DNA of 64,000 nt from Prostheceraeus crozeri (taxonomy: Eukaryota > Platyhelminthes > Polycladida > Euryleptidae), in the NCBI GenBank assembly GCA_907163375.1, contig CAJQUW010005272.1:124001-188000 (forward strand). Reading direction: 5' to 3'. Of this stretch, positions 42,001 to 57,000 are shown one piece after another. A program made the translations under genes and the position numbers. The notes beneath the pieces are model-generated. The model was not told the DNA's origin, ran no database searches, and worked only from the letters and a program-made list of their open reading frames with translations. Every line of letters starts with the position of its first letter. The first letter of the stretch is position 1.

Positions 42001-45000
42001 TCCTTCCTGCCCATCCCCGATGATGTTGGTGGTCGGACTCGAGTCCTCCTCCCTCTCCGTCTCACTGCACACCGCTCCCTGTCCTTCCTGCCCATCCCCG
42101 ATGATGTGGGTGGTCGGACTCGATCCCTCCTCCCTCTCCGTCTCACTGCACACCGCTCCCTGTCCTTCCTGCCCATCCCCGAAGATGTTGGTGGTCGGAC
42201 TCGATCCCTCCTCCCTCTCCGTCTCACTGCACACCGCTCCCTGTCCTTCCTGCGCATCCCCGATGATGTTGGTGGTCGGACTCGAGCACTCCTCCCTCTC
42301 CGTCTCACTGCACCACGCTCCCTGTTCTTCCCGCCCATCCCCGATGATGTTGGTGGTCGCACTCGAGCACTCCTCCCTCTCCGTCTCACTGCACACAGCT
42401 CCCTGTCCTTCCTGCCCATCCCCGATGATGGTGGTGAGCGGACTCGATCCCTCCTCCCTCTCCGTCTCACTGCACACAGCTCCCTGTCCTTCCTGCCCAT
42501 CCCCGATGATGGTGGTGAGCGGACTCGATCCCTCCTCCCTCTCCGTCTCACTGCACACCGCCCCCTGTCCTTCCTGCCCATCCCCGATGATGTTGGTGGT
42601 CGGACTCGATCCCTCCTCCCTCTCCGTCTCACTGCACACCGCTCCCTGTCCTTCCTGCCCCATAATCGATAATGTTGGTAGGCGGACTCGAGCCCTCCTC
42701 CCTTTCCGTCTCACTGCACACCGCCCCCTGTCCTTCCTGCCCATCCCCGATGATGTTGGTTGTCGGACTCGAGCCCTCCTCCCTCTCCGTCTCACTGCAC
42801 ACCGCTCCCTGTCCTTCCTGCCCATCCCCGATGATGTTGGTGAGCGGACTCGAGCCCTCCTCCCTCTCCGTCTGACTGCACACCGCTCCCTGTCCTTCCT
42901 GACCATCCCCGATGATGTTGGTGGTCGGACTCGAGCCCTCCTCCCTCTCCGTCTCACTGCACACCGCTCCCTGTCCTTCCTGCCCATCCCCGATGATGTT
43001 GGTTGTCGGACTCGAGCCCTCCTCCCTCTCCGTCTGACTGCACACCGCTCCCTGTCCTTCCTGCCCATCCCCGATGATGTTGGTGAGCGGACTCGAGCCC
43101 TCCTCCCTCTCCGTCTGACTGCACACAGCTCCCTGTCCTTCCTGCCCATCCCCGATGATGTTGGTGAGCGGACTCGATCCCTCCTCCCTCTCCGTCTCAC
43201 TGCACACCGCCCCCTGTCCTTCCTGCCCATCCCCGATGATGTTGGTGGTCGGACTCGATCCCTCCTCCCTCTCCGTCTCACTGCACACCGCTCCCTGTCC
43301 TTCCTGCCCCATAATCGATAATGTTGGTAGGCGGACTCGAGCCCTCCTCCCTCTCCGTCTCACTGCACACCGCTCCCTGTCCTTCCTGCCCATCCCCGAT
43401 GATGTTGGTTGTCGGACTCGAGCCCTCCTCCCTCTCCGTCTCACTGCACACCGCTCCCTGTCCTTCCTGCCCATCCCCGATGATGTTGGTGAGCGGACTC
43501 GAGCCCTCCTCCCTCTCCGTCTCACTGCACACCGCTCCCTGTCCTTCCTGCGCATCCCCGATGATGTTGGTGAGCGGACTCGAGCACTCCTCCCTCTCCG
43601 TCTCACTGCACACCGCTCCCTGTCCTTCCTGCCCATCCCCGATGATGTTGGTGAGCGGACTCGAGCCCTCCTTCCTCTCCGTCTCACTGCACACCGCTCC
43701 CTGTCCTTCCTGCCCATTCCCGATGATGTTGGTGGTCGGACTCGAGCATTCCTCCCTCTCCGTCTCACTGCACACCGCTCCCTGTCCTTCCTGCCCATCC
43801 CCGATGATGTTGGTGGTCGCACTCGAGAACTCCTCCCTCTCCGTCTCACTGCACACCGCTCCCTGTCCTTCCTGCCCATCCCCGATGATGTTGGTGGTCG
43901 CACTCGAGCACTCCTCCCTCTCCGTCTCACTGCACACCGCTCCCTGTCCTTCCTGCCCATCCCCGATGATGTTGGTGGTCGGACTCGATCCCTCCTCTAT
44001 CTCTGTCTCATTGCACACCGCTCCCTGTCCTTCCTGTCTATCCAGATGATGTTTTTGGTGAGCGGACTCAAGAGCTCCTCCCTCTACGTCTCACTGCACA
44101 CCGCTCCCTCTTCTTCCTGCCCATCCCCGATGAAGTTGGTGACGGACTCGAGCCCTCCTCCCTCTCCGTCTCGCTGCACACCGCTCCCTGTCCTTCCTGC
44201 CCATCCCCGATGATGTTGGTTGGCGGATTAGAGCCCTCCTCCCTCTACGTCTCACTGCACACCGCTCCCTGTCCTTCCTGCCCATCCCCGTTGATGTTGG
44301 TGGTCGGTCTCGAGTCCTCCTTCCTCTCCGTCTCACTGCACGTAGCTCCCTGTCCTTCCTGCCCATCCCCGATCATGTTGGTGGTCGGACTCGATCCCTC
44401 CTCCCTCTCCGTCTCACTGCACACCGCTCCCTGTCCTTCCTGCCCATCCCCGATGATGTTGGTGAGCGGACTCGATCCCTCCTCCCTCTACGTCTCACTG
44501 CACACCGCTCCCTGTCCTTCCTGCCCATCCCCGATGATGTTGGTGGTCGGACTCGAGCACTCCTCCCTCTCCGTCTCACTGCACACCGCTCCCTGTCCTT
44601 CCTGCCCATCCCCGATGATGTTGGTGGTCGGACTCGAGCCCTCCTCCCTCTCCGTCTCACTGCACACCGCTCCCTGTCCTTCCTGACCATCCCCGATGAT
44701 GTTGGTGGTCGGACTCGAGCCCTCCTCCCTCTCCGTCTCACTGCACACCGCTCCCTGTCCTTCCTGCCCATCCCCGATGATGTTGGTTGTCGGACTCGAG
44801 CCCTCCTCCCTCTCCGTCTCACTGCACACCGCTCCCTGTCCTTCCTGCCCATCCCCGATGATGTTGGTGAGCGGAGTCGAGCCCTCCTCCCTCTCCGTCT
44901 GACTGCACACCGCTCCCTGTCCTTCCTGACCATCCCCGATGATGTTGGTGGTCGGACTCGAGCCCTCCTCCCTCTCCGTCTCACTGCACACCGCTCCCTG

Positions 45001-48000
45001 TCCTTCCTGCCCATCCCCGAAGATGTTGGTGAGCGGACTCGATCCCTCCTCCCTCTCCGTCTCACTGCACACCGCTCCCTGTCCTTCCTGCCCATCCCCG
45101 ATGATGTTGGTGAGCGGACTCGAGCACTCCTCCCTCTCCGGCTCACTGCACACCGCTCCCTGTCCTTCCTGCCCATCCCCGATGATGTTGGTGAGCGGAC
45201 TAGAGCCCTCCTCCCTCTCCGTCTCACTGCACACCGCTCCCTGTCCTTCCTGCCCATTCCCGATGATGTTGGTGGTTGGACTCGAGCATTCCTCCCTCTC
45301 CGTCTCACTGCACACCGCTCCCTGTCCTTCCTGCCCATCCCCGATGATGTTGGTGGTCACACTCGAGCACTCCTCCCTCTCCGTCTCACTGCACACCGCT
45401 CCCTGTCCTTCCTGCCCATCCCCGATGATGTTGGTGGTCGGACTCGATCCCTCCTCTATCTCTGTCTCATTGCACACCGCTCCCTGTCCTTCCTGTCTAT
45501 CCAGATGATGTTTTTGGTGAGCGGACTCAAGAGCTCCTCCCTCTCCGTCTCACTGCACACCGCTCCCTCTTCTTCCTGCCCTACCCCGATGATGTTGGTG
45601 ACGGACTCGAGCCCTCCTCCCTCTCCGTCTCGCTGCACACCGCTCCCTGTCCTTCCTGCCCATCCCCGATGATGTTGGTTGGCGGATTAGAGCCCTCCTC
45701 CCTCTACGTCTCACTGCACACCGCTCCCTGTCCTTCCTGCCCATCCCCGTTGATGTTGGTGGTCGGTCTCGAGTCCTCCTTCCTCTCCGTCTCACTGCAC
45801 GTAGCTCCCTGTCCTTCCTGCCCATCCCCGATCATGTTGGTGGTCGGACTCGATCCCTCCTCCCTCTCCGTCTCACTGCACACCGCTCCCTGTCCTTCCT
45901 GCCCATCCCCGATGATGTTGGTGAGCGGACTCGATCCCTCCTCCCTCTACGTCTCACTGCACACCGCTCCCTGTCCTTCCTGCCCATCCCCGATGATGTT
46001 GGTGGTCAGACTTGAGCACTCCTCCCTCTCCGTCTCACTGCACACCGCTCCCTGTCCTTCCTGCCCATCCCCGATGATGTTGGTGGTCGGACTCGAGCCC
46101 TCCTCCCTCTCCGTCTCACTGCACACCGCTCCCTGTCCTTCCTGCCCATCCCCGATGATGTTGGTTGTCTGACTCGAGCCCTCCTCCCTCTCCGTCTCAC
46201 TGCACACCGCTCCCTGTCCTTCCTGCCCATCCCCGATGATGTTGGTGAGCGGACTCGATCCCTCCTCCCTCTCCGTCTCACTGCACACCGCTGCCTGTCC
46301 TTCCTGCCCATCCCCGATGATGTTGGTGAGCGGACTCGAGTCCTCCTCCCTCTCCGTCTTACACCACACTGCTCCCTATCCTTGCCGCCCATCCCCGATG
46401 ATGTTGGTGAGCGGACTCGAGCCCTCCTCCCTCTCTGTCTCACTGCACACCGCTCCCTGTCCTTCCTGCCCATCCCCGATGATGTTGGTGGTCGGACTCG
46501 AACCCTCCTCCCTCTCCGTCTCACTGCACACCGCTCCCTGTCCTTCCTCCCGATCCCCGATGATGTTGGTGGGCGGACTCGATCCCTCCTCCCTCTCCGT
46601 CTCACTGCACGCCGCTCCCTGTCCTTCCTGCCCATCCCCGATGATGTTGGTGGTCGCACTCGATCCCTCCTCCCTCTCCGTCTCACTGCACACCGCTCCC
46701 TATCCTTCCTGCCCATCCCCGATGATGTTGGTGGTTGCACTCGAGCATTCCTCCCTCTCCGTCTCACTGCACACCGCTCCCTGTCCTTCCTGCCCATCTA
46801 CGAAGATGTTGGTGGTCGGACTCGAGCCCTCCTCCCTCTCCGTCTCACTGCACACCGATCCCTGTCCTTCCTGCCCCATCATCGATAATGTTGGTTGTCG
46901 GACTCGAGCACTCCTCCCTCTCCGTCTCACTGCACACCGCTGCCTGTCCTTCCTGCCCATCCCCGATGATGTTGGTGGTCGGACTCGAGTCCTCCTCCCT
47001 CTCCGTCTTACACCACACTGCTCCCTATCCTTGCTGCCCATCCCCGATCATGTTGGTGACGGACTCGAGCCCTCCTCCCTCTCTGTCTCACTGCACACCG
47101 CTCCCTGTCCTTCCTGCACATCCCCGATGATGTTGGTGGTCGGACTCGAACCCTCCTCCCTCTCCGTCTCACTGCACGCCGCTCCCTGTCCTTCCTGCCC
47201 ATCCGCGATGGTGTTGGTGAGCGGACTCGAGCACTCCTCCCTCTCCGTCTCACTGCACACCGCTCCCTGTCCTTCCTGCCCATCCCCGATGTTGTTGGTG
47301 GTCGGACTCGAGCACTTCTCCCTCTCCGTGTCACTGCACGCCGCTCCCTGTCCTTCCTGCCCATCCCCGATGATGTTGGTGAGCGGACTCGAGCCCTCCT
47401 CCCTCTCTGTCTCACTGCACACCGCTGCCTGTCCTTCCTGCCCATCCCCGATGATGTTGGTGGGCGGACTCGAGCCCTCCTCCCTCTACGTCTCACTGCA
47501 CCGCGCTCCCTGTTCTTCCTGCCCATCGCCGATGATGTTGGTGGTCGGACACGAGCCCTCCTCCCTCTCCGTCTCACTGCATACCACTCGATGTCCCTCC
47601 TGCCCATCCCCGATGATGTTGGTTGTCGGACTCGAGCATTCCTCCCTCTCCGTCTCACTGCACACCGCTCCCTGTCCTTCCTGCCCATCCCCGATGATGG
47701 TTGTGAGCGGACTCGATCCCTCCTCCCTCTCCGTCTCACTGCACACCGCTCCCTGTCCTTGCTGCTCATCCCCGATGATGTTGGTGTTCGGACTCGAGCA
47801 GTCCTCCCTCTCCGTCTCACTGCGCACCGCTAGCTGTCCTTCCTGCCTATCCCCGATGATGTTGTCGAGCGGAATCGAGCCCTCCTCCCTCTCCGTCTTA
47901 CTGCGCACAGCTAGCTGTCCTTCCTGCCCATCCGCGATGATGTTGGTGGTCGGACTCGATCCCTCCTCCCTCTCTGTCTCACTGCGCACCGCTAGATGTC

Positions 48001-51000
48001 CTTCCTGCCCATCCCCGATGATGTTGGTGGTCTGACTGGATCCCTCCTCCCTCTCCGTCTTACACCACACTGTTCCCTGTGGTTCCTGCCCATCCCCGAT
48101 GATGTTGGTGAGCGGACTCAAGCACTCCTCCCTCTCCGTCTCACTGCACACCGCTCCCTGTCCTTCCTGCCCATCCCCGATGATGTTGGTGGTCGGACTC
48201 GAACCCTCCTTTCTCTCCGTCTCACTGCACGCCGCTCCCTGTCCTTCCTGCCCATCCCCGATGATGTTGGTGGTCGGTCTCGAGTCCTCCTCCCTCTACG
48301 TCTCACTGCACCGCGCTCCCTGTTCTTCCTGCCCATCGCCGATGATGTTGGTGGTCGGACTCGAGCCCTCCTCCCTCTCCGTCTCACTGCATACCACTCG
48401 ATGTCCCTCCTGCCCATCCCCGATGATGTTGGTTGTCGGACTCGAGCATTCCTCCCTCTCCGTCTCACTGCACACCGCTCCCTGTCCTTCCTGCCCATCC
48501 CCGATGATGGTTGTGAGCGGACTCGATCCCTCCTCCCTCTCCGTCTCACTGCACACCGCTCCCTGTCCTTGCTGCTCATCCCCGATGATGTTGGTGTTCG
48601 GACTCGAGCAGTCCTCCCTCTCCGTCTCACTGCGCACCGCTAGCTGTCCTTCCTGCCTATCCCCGATGATGTTGGTGAGCGGAATCGAGCCCTCCTCCCT
48701 CTCCGTCTTACTGCGCACAGCTAGCTGTCCTTCCTGCCCATCCGCGATGATGTTGGTGGTCGGACTCGATCCCTCCTCCCTCTCTGTCTCACTGCGCACC
48801 GCTAGATGTCCTTCCTGCCCATCCCCGATGATGTTGGTGGTCTGACTCGATCCCTCCTCCCTCTCCGTCTTACACCACACTGTTCCCTGTGGTTCCTGCC
48901 CATCCCCGATGATGTTGGTGAGCGGACTCAAGCACTCCTCCCTCTCCGTCTCACTGCGCACCGCTCCCTGTCCTTCCTGCCCATCCCCGATGATGTTGGT
49001 GGTCGGACTCGAACCCTCCTTTCTCTCCGTCTCACTGCACGCCGCTCCCTGTCCTTCCTGCCCATCCCGATGATGTTGGTGGTCGGTCTCGAGTCCTCCT
49101 CCCTCTCCGTCTCACTGCACTGCGCTCCCTGTCCTTCCTGCCCATCCCGATGATGTTGGTGGTCGGACTCCATCCCTGCTCCCTCTCCGTCTTACTGCGC
49201 ACAGCTAGCTGTCTTTCCTGCCCATCCGCGATGATGTTGGTGGTCGGACTCGATCCCTCCTCCTTCTCTGTCTCACTGCACACAGCTCCCTGAACTTCCT
49301 GCCCATCCACGATGATGTTGGTGGTCGGGCTCGAGCACTCCTCTCTCTCCGTCTCACTGCACGCCGCTCCCTGTCCTTCCTGCCCATCTCCGATGATGTT
49401 GGTGGTCGGACTCGAACCATCCTCCCTCTCAGTCTCACTGCACACCGCTCCCTGTCCTTCCCACCCATCTATGATGATGTTGGTTGGCGGACTCGAGCAC
49501 TCCTCCCTCTCCGTCTCACTGCACACCGCTCTCTGTCCTTCCTGCCCATCTCCGATGATGTTGGTGAGCGGACTCGAGCACTCCTCCCTCTCCGTCTCAC
49601 TGCGCACCGCTCCCTGTCCTTCCTACCCGATCCCCGATGATGTTGGTTGTCGGACTCGAGTCCTCCTCCCTCTCCGTCTCACTGCACACCGCTCCCTGTC
49701 CTTCCTGCCCATCCCCGATGATGTTGGTGAGCGGACTCGAGCCCTCCTCCCTCTCCGTCTTACTGCGCACAGCTAGCTGTCCTTCCTGCCCATCTCCGAT
49801 GATGTTGGTGGTCGGACTCGAGCCCTCCTCCCTCTCCGTCTCACTGCACACCGCTCCCTGTCCTTCCTGCCCATCCCCGATGATGTTGGTGGTCGGACTC
49901 GAGCCCTCCTCCCTCTCCGTCTCACTGCGCACCGCTAGATGTCCTTCCTGCCCATCGCCGATGATGTTGGTGGTCGGACTCGATCCCTCCTCCCCCTCCT
50001 TCTCACTGCGCACAGCTCCCTGTCCTTCCTGCACATCCCCGATGATGTTGGTCAGCGGACTCGAGCCCTCCTCTCTCTCTGTCTCACTGCACACCGCTGC
50101 CTGTCCTTCCTGCCCATCCCCGATGATGTTGGTGGTCGGACTCGAACCCTCCTCCCTCTCGTCTCACTGCACACCGCTCCTGCCCTTCCTACCCATCCCC
50201 GATGATGTTGGTTGTCGGACTCGAGCATTCCTCCCTCTCCGTCTCACTGCACACCGCTCCCTGTCCTTCCTGCCTATCCCCGATGATGTTGGTGTGCGGA
50301 CTCGAGCCCTCCTCTCTCTCTGTCTCACTGCACACCGCTGCCTGTCCTTCCTACCCATCCCCGATGATGTTGGTGGTCGGACTCGAGCCCTCCTCCCTCT
50401 CCGTCTCACTGCACACCGCTCCTGTCCTTCCTGCCCATCCCGATGATGTTGGTTGTCGGACTCGAGCATTCCTCCCTCTCCGTCTCACTGCACACCGCTC
50501 CCTGTCCTTCCTGACCATCCCCGATGATGTTGGTGGTCGGACTCGAGCCCTCCTGCCTCTCCGTCTCACTGCACACCGCTCCCTGTCCTTCCTGCCCATC
50601 CCCGAAGATGTTGGTGAGCGGACTCGATCCCTCCTCCCTCTCCGTCTCACTGCACACCGCTCCCTGTCCTTCCTGCCCATCCCCGATGATGTTGGTGGTC
50701 GGTCTCGAGTCCTCCTCCCTCTCCGTCTCACTGCACTGCGCTCCCTGTCCTTCCTGCCCATCCCCGATGATGTTGGTGGTCGGACTCCATCCCTGCTCCC
50801 TCTCCGTCTTACTGCGCACAGCTCCCTGTCCTTCCTGCCCATCCGCGATGATGTTGGTGGTCGGACTCGATCCCTCCTCCTTCTCTGTCTCACTGCACAC
50901 AGCTCCCTGAACTTCCTGCCCATCCACGATGATGTTGGTGGTCGGACTCGAGCACTCCTCTCTCTCCGTCTCACTGCACGCCGCTCCCTGTCCTTCCTGC

Positions 51001-54000
51001 CCATCTCCGATGATGTTGGTGGTCGGACTCGAACCATCCTCCCTCTCAGTCTCACTGCACACCGCTCCCTGTCCTTCCCACCCATCTATGATGATGTTGG
51101 TTGGCGGACTCGAGCACTCCTCCCTCTCCGTCTCACTGCACACCGCTCTCTGTCCTTCCTGCCCATCTCCGATGATGTTGGTGAGCGGACTCGAGCACTC
51201 CTCCCTCTCCGTCTCACTGCGCACCGCTCCCTGTCCTTCCTACCCATCCTCGATGATGTTGGTTGTCGGACTCGAGTCCTCCTCCCTCTCCGTCTCACTG
51301 CACACCGCTCCCTGTCCTTCCTGCCCATCCCCGATGATGTTGGTGAGCGGACTCGAGCCCTCCTCCCTCTCCGTCTTACTGCGCACAGCTAGCTGTCCTT
51401 CCTGCCCATCTCCGATGATGTTGGTGGTCGGACTCGAGCCCTCCTCCCTCTCCGTCTCACTGCACACCGCTCCCTGTCCTTCCTGCCCATCGCCGATGAT
51501 GTTGGTGGTCGGACTCGATCCCTCCTCCCCCTCCTTCTCACTGCGCACAGCTCCCTGTCCTTCCTGCACATCGCCGATGATGTTGGTCAGTGGACTCGAG
51601 CCCTCCTCTCTCTCTGTCTCACTGCACACCGCTGCCTGTCCTTCCTGCCCATCCCCGATGATGTTGGTGGTCGGACTCGAACCCTCCTCCCTCTCCGTCT
51701 CACTGCACACCGCTCCCTGTCCTTCCTGCCCATCCCCGATGATGTTGGTTGTCGGACTCGAGCATTCCTCTCTCTCCGTCTCACTGCACACCGCTCCCTG
51801 TCCTTCCTGCCTATCCCCGATGATGTTGGTGTGCGGACTCGAGCCCTCCTCTCTCTCTGTCTCACTGCACACCGCTGCCTGTCCTTCCTACCCATCCCCG
51901 ATGATGTTGGTGGTCGGACTCGAACCCTCCTCCCTCTCCGTCTCACTGCACACCGCTCCCTGTCCTTCCTGCCCATCCCCGATGATGTTGGTTGTCGGAC
52001 TCGAGCATTCCTCCCTCTCCGTCTCACTGCACACCGCTCCCTGTCCTTCCTGACCATCCCCGATGATGTTGGTGAGCGGACTCGATCCCTCCTCCCTCTC
52101 CGTCTCACTGCACACCGCTCCCTGTCCTCCCTGCCCATCCCCGATGATGTTGGTGAGCGGACTCGAGCACTCCTCCCTCTCCGTCTCACTGCACACCGCT
52201 CCCTGTCCTTCCTGCCCATCCCCGATGATGTTGGTGAGCGGACTCGAGCCCTCCTCCCTCTCCGTCTCACTGCACACCGCTCCCTGTCCTTCCTGCCCAT
52301 TCCCGATGATGTTGGTGGTTGGACTCGAGCATTCCTCCCTCTCCGTCTCACTGCACACCGCTCCCTGTCCTTCCTGCCCATCCCCGATGATGTTGGTGGT
52401 CGCACTCGAGCCCTCCTCCCTCTCCGTCTGACTGCACACCGCTCCCTGTCCTTCCTGCCCATCCCCGATGATGTTGGTGGTCGGACTCGAGTCCTCCTCC
52501 CTCTCCGTCTCACTGCACACCGCTCCCTGTCCTTCCTGCCCATCCCCGATGATGTTGGTGGTCGGACTCGATCCCTCCTCTATCTCCGTCTCATTGCACA
52601 CCGCTCCCTGTCCCTCCTGTCTATCCAGATGATGTTTTTGGTGAGCGGACTCAAGAGCTCCTCCCTCTCCGTCTCACTGCACACCGCTCCCTGTTCTTCC
52701 TGCCCATCCCCGATGATGTTGGTCAGCGGACTCGAGCCCTCCTCCCTCTCCGTCTCGCTGCACACCGCTCCCTGTCCTTCCTGCCCATCCCCGATGATGT
52801 TGGTTGGCGGATTAGAGCCCTCCTCCCTCTACGTCTCACTGCACACCGCTCCCTGTCCTTCCTGCCCATCCCCGTTGATGTTGGTGGTCGGTCTCGAGTC
52901 CTCCTTCCTCTCCGTCTCAGTGCACGTAGCTCCCTGTCCTTCCTGCCCATCCCCGATCATGTTGGTGGTCGGACTCGATCCCTCCTCCCTCTCCGTCTCA
53001 CTGCACACCGCTCCCTGTCCTTCCTGCCCATCCCCGATGATGTTGGTGAGCGGACTCGATCCCTCCTCCCTCTACGTCTCACTGCACACCGCTCCCTGTC
53101 CTTCCTGCCCATCCCCGATGATGTTGGTGGTTGCACTCGAGCATTCCTCCCTCTCCGTCTCAGAGCACACCGCTCACTGTCCTTCCTGCCCCATAATCGA
53201 TAATGTTGGTAGGCGGACTCGAGCCCTCCTCCCTCTCCGTCTCACTGCACACCGCTCCCTGTCCTTCCTGCCCATCCCCGATGATGTTGGTTGTCGGACT
53301 CGAGCCCTCCTCCCTCTCCGTCTCACTGCACACCGCTCCCTGTCCTTCCTGCCCATCCCCGATGATGTTGGTGAGCGGACTCGATCCCTCCTCCCTCTCC
53401 GTCTCACTGCACACCGCTGCCTGTCCTTCCTGCCCATCCCCGATGATGTTGGTGGTCGGACTCGAGTCCTCCTCCCTCTCCGTCTTACACCACACTGCTC
53501 CCTATCCTTGCCGCCCATCCCCGATGATGTTGGTGAGCGGACTCGAGCCCTCCTCCCTCTCTGTCTCACTGCACACCGCTCCCTGTCCTTCCTGCCCATC
53601 CCCGATGATGTTGGTGGTCGGACTCGATCCCTCCTCCCTCTCCGTCTCACTGCACGCCGCTCCCTGTCCTTCCTGCCCATCCCCGATGATGTTATCGAGC
53701 GGACTCGAGCACTCCTCCCCCTCCGTCTCACTGCACACCGCTCCCTATCCTTCCTGCCCATCCCCGATGATGTTGGTGAGCGGACTCGAGCACTCCTCCC
53801 TCTCCGTCTCACTGCACGCCGCTCCCTGTCCTTCCTGCCCATCCCCGATGATGTTGGTGAGCGGACTCGAGCCCTCCTCCCTCTCCGTCTCACTGCACGC
53901 CGCTCCCTGTCCTTCCTGCCCATCCCCGATGATGTTGGTGGTCGGACTCGATCCCTCCTCCCTCTCCGTCTCACTGCACACCGCTCCCTGTCCTTCCTGC

Positions 54001-57000
54001 CCATCCCCGATGATGTTGGCGAGCGGACTCGAGCACTCCTCCCCCTCCGTCTCACTGCACACCGCTCCCTATCCTTCCTGCCCATCCCCGATGATGTTGG
54101 TGAGCGGACTCGAGCACTCCTCCCTCTCCGTCTCACTGCACGCCGCTCCCTGTCCTTCCTGTCTATCCAGATGATGTTTTTGGTGAGCGGACTCAAGAGC
54201 TCCTCCCTCTCCGTCTCACTGCACACCGCTCCCTGTCCTTCCTGCCCATCCCCGATGATGTTGGTGGTCGGACTCGATCCCTCCTCCCTCTCCGTCTCAC
54301 TGTTCCCGCTCCCTGTCCTTCCTGCCCATCCCCGATGATGTTGGTGGTCGGACTCGATCCCTCCTCTATCTCAATCTCACTGCACACCGCTCCCTGTCCT
54401 TCCTGTCTATCCAGATGATGTTTTTGGTGAGCGGACTCAAGAGCTCCTCCCTCTCCGTCTCACTGCACACCGCTCCCTGTTCTTCCTGCCCATCCCGATG
54501 ATGTTGGTGGTCGGACACGAGCACTCCTCCCTCTCCGTCTCACTGCACACCATTCCATGTCCTTCCTGCCCATCCCCGATGATGTTGGTGAGCGGACTCG
54601 ATCCCTCCTCCCTCTACGTCTCACTGCACACCGCTCCCTGTCCTTCCTGCCCATCCCCGTTGATGTTGGTGGTCGGTCTCGAGTCCTCCTTCCTCTCCGT
54701 CTCACTGCACACCGCTCCCTGTCCTTCCTGCCCATCCCCGATGATGTTGGTGGTCGGACTCGATCCCTCCTCTATCTCTGTCTCACTCCACACCGCTCCC
54801 TGTCCTTCCTGCCCCATCATCGATAATGTTGGTTGTCGGACTCGAGCCCTCCTCCCTCTCCGTCTCACTGCACACCGCTGCCTGTCCTTCCTGCCCATCC
54901 CCGATGATGTTGGTGGTCGGACTCGAGTCCTCCTCCCTCTCCGTCTTACACCACACTGCTCCCTATCCTTGCTGCCCATCCCCGATGATGTTGGTGAGCG
55001 GACTCGAGCCCTCCTCCCTCTCTGTCTCACTGCACACCGCTCCCTGTCCTTCCTGCACATCCCCGATGATGTTGGTGGTCGGACTCGAACCCTCTTCCCT
55101 CTCCGTCTCACTGCACACCGCTCCCTGTCCTTCCTGCCCATCGCCGATGATGTTGGTGGTCGGACTCGAGCACTCCTCCCTCTCCGTCTCACTGCACGCC
55201 GCTCCCTGTCCTTCCTGCCCATCCGCGATGGTGTTGGTGAGCGGACTCGAGCACTCCTCCCTCTCCGTCTCACTGCACACCGCTCCCTGTCCTTCCTGCC
55301 CATCCCCGATCTTGTTGGTGGTCGGACTCGAGCACTTCTCCCTCTCCGTGTCACTGCACGCCGCTCCCTGTCCTTCCTGCCCATCCCCGATGATGTTGGT
55401 GAGCGGACTCGAACCCTCCTCCCTCTCTGTCTCACTGCACACCGCTGCCTGTCCTTCCTGCCCATCCCCGATGATGTTGGTGGGCGGACTCGAGCCCTCC
55501 TCCCTCTACGTCTCACTGCACCGCGCTCCCTGTTCTTCCTGCCCATCGCCGATGATGTTGGTGGTCGGACTCGAGCCCTCCTCCCTCTCCGTCTCACTGC
55601 ATACCACTCGATGTCCCTCCTGCCCATCCCCGATGATGTTGGTTGTCGGACTCGAGCATTCCTCCCTCTCCGTCTCACTGCACACCGCTCCCTGTCCTTC
55701 CTGCCCATCCCCGAAGATGATGGTTGTGAGCGGACTCGATCCCTCCTCCCTCTCCGTCTCACTGCACACCGCTCCTTGTCCTTGCTGCTCATCCCCGATG
55801 ATGTTGGTGATCGGACTCGAGCAGTCCTCCCTCTCCGTCTCACTGCGCACCGCTAGCTGTCCTTCCTGCCTATCCCCGATGATGTTGGTGAGCGGAATCG
55901 AGCCCTCCTCCCTCTCCGTCTTACTGCGCACAGCTAGCTGTCCTTCCTGCCCATCCGCGATGATGTTGGTGGTCGGACTCGATCCCTCCTCCCTCTCTGT
56001 CTCACTGCGCACCGCTAGATGTCCTTCCTGCCCATCCCCGATGATGTTGGTGGTCGGACTCGATCCCTCCTCCCTCTCCGTCTTACACCACACTGTTCCC
56101 TGTGGTTCCTGCCCATCCCCGATGATGTTGGTGAGCGGACTCCAGCACTCCTCCCTCTCCGTCTCACTGCACACCGCTCCCTGTCCTTCCTGCCCATCCC
56201 CGATGATGTTGGTGGTCGGACTCGAACCCTCCTTTCTCTCCGTCTCACTGCACGCCGCTCCCTGTCCTTCCTGCCCATCCCCGATGATGTTGGTGGTCGG
56301 TCTCGAGTCCTCCTCCCTCTCCGTCTCACTGCACTGCGCTCCCTGTCCTTCCTGCCGATCCCCGATGATGTTGGTGGTCGGACTCCATCACTGCTCCCTC
56401 TCCGTCTTACTGCGCACAGCTAGCTGTCTTTCCTGCCCATCCGCGATGATGTTGGTGGTCGGACTCGATCCCTCCTCCTTCTCCGTCTCACTGCACACAG
56501 CTCCCTGAACTTCCTGCCCATCCCCGATGATGTTGGTGGTCGGACTCGAGCACTCCTCTCTCTCCGTCTCACTGCACGCCGCTCCCTGTCCTTCCTGCCC
56601 ATCTCCGATGATGTTGGTGGTCGGACTCGAACCATCCTCCCTCTCCGTCTCACTGCACACCGCTCCCTGTCCTTCCCACCCATCTATGGTGATGTTGGTT
56701 GGCGGACTCGAGCATTCCTCCCTCTCCGTCTCACTGCACACCGCTCCCTGTCCTTCCTGCCCATCTCCGATGATGTTGGTGAGCGGACTCGAGCACTCCT
56801 CCCTCTCCGTCTCACTGCGCACCGCTCCCTGCCCTTCCTACCCATCCTCGATGATGTTGGTTGTCGGACTCGATCCCTCCTCCCTCTCCGTCTCACTTCA
56901 CACCGCTCCCTGTCCTTCCTGCCCATCCCCGATGATGTTGGTGAGCGGACTCGAGCCCTCCTCCCTCTCCGTCTTACTGCACACCGCTCCCTGTCCTTCC

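Noticed and set aside
39104-43321. 1405-codon frame (+) and 921-codon frame (40516-43281, -) in the 81-bp satellite
   Set aside because: Unit length is 27 codons without stops on both strands, so several frames are open at once; one-base length variants end them; protein would be a low-complexity S/P/C/L repeat with no domain.
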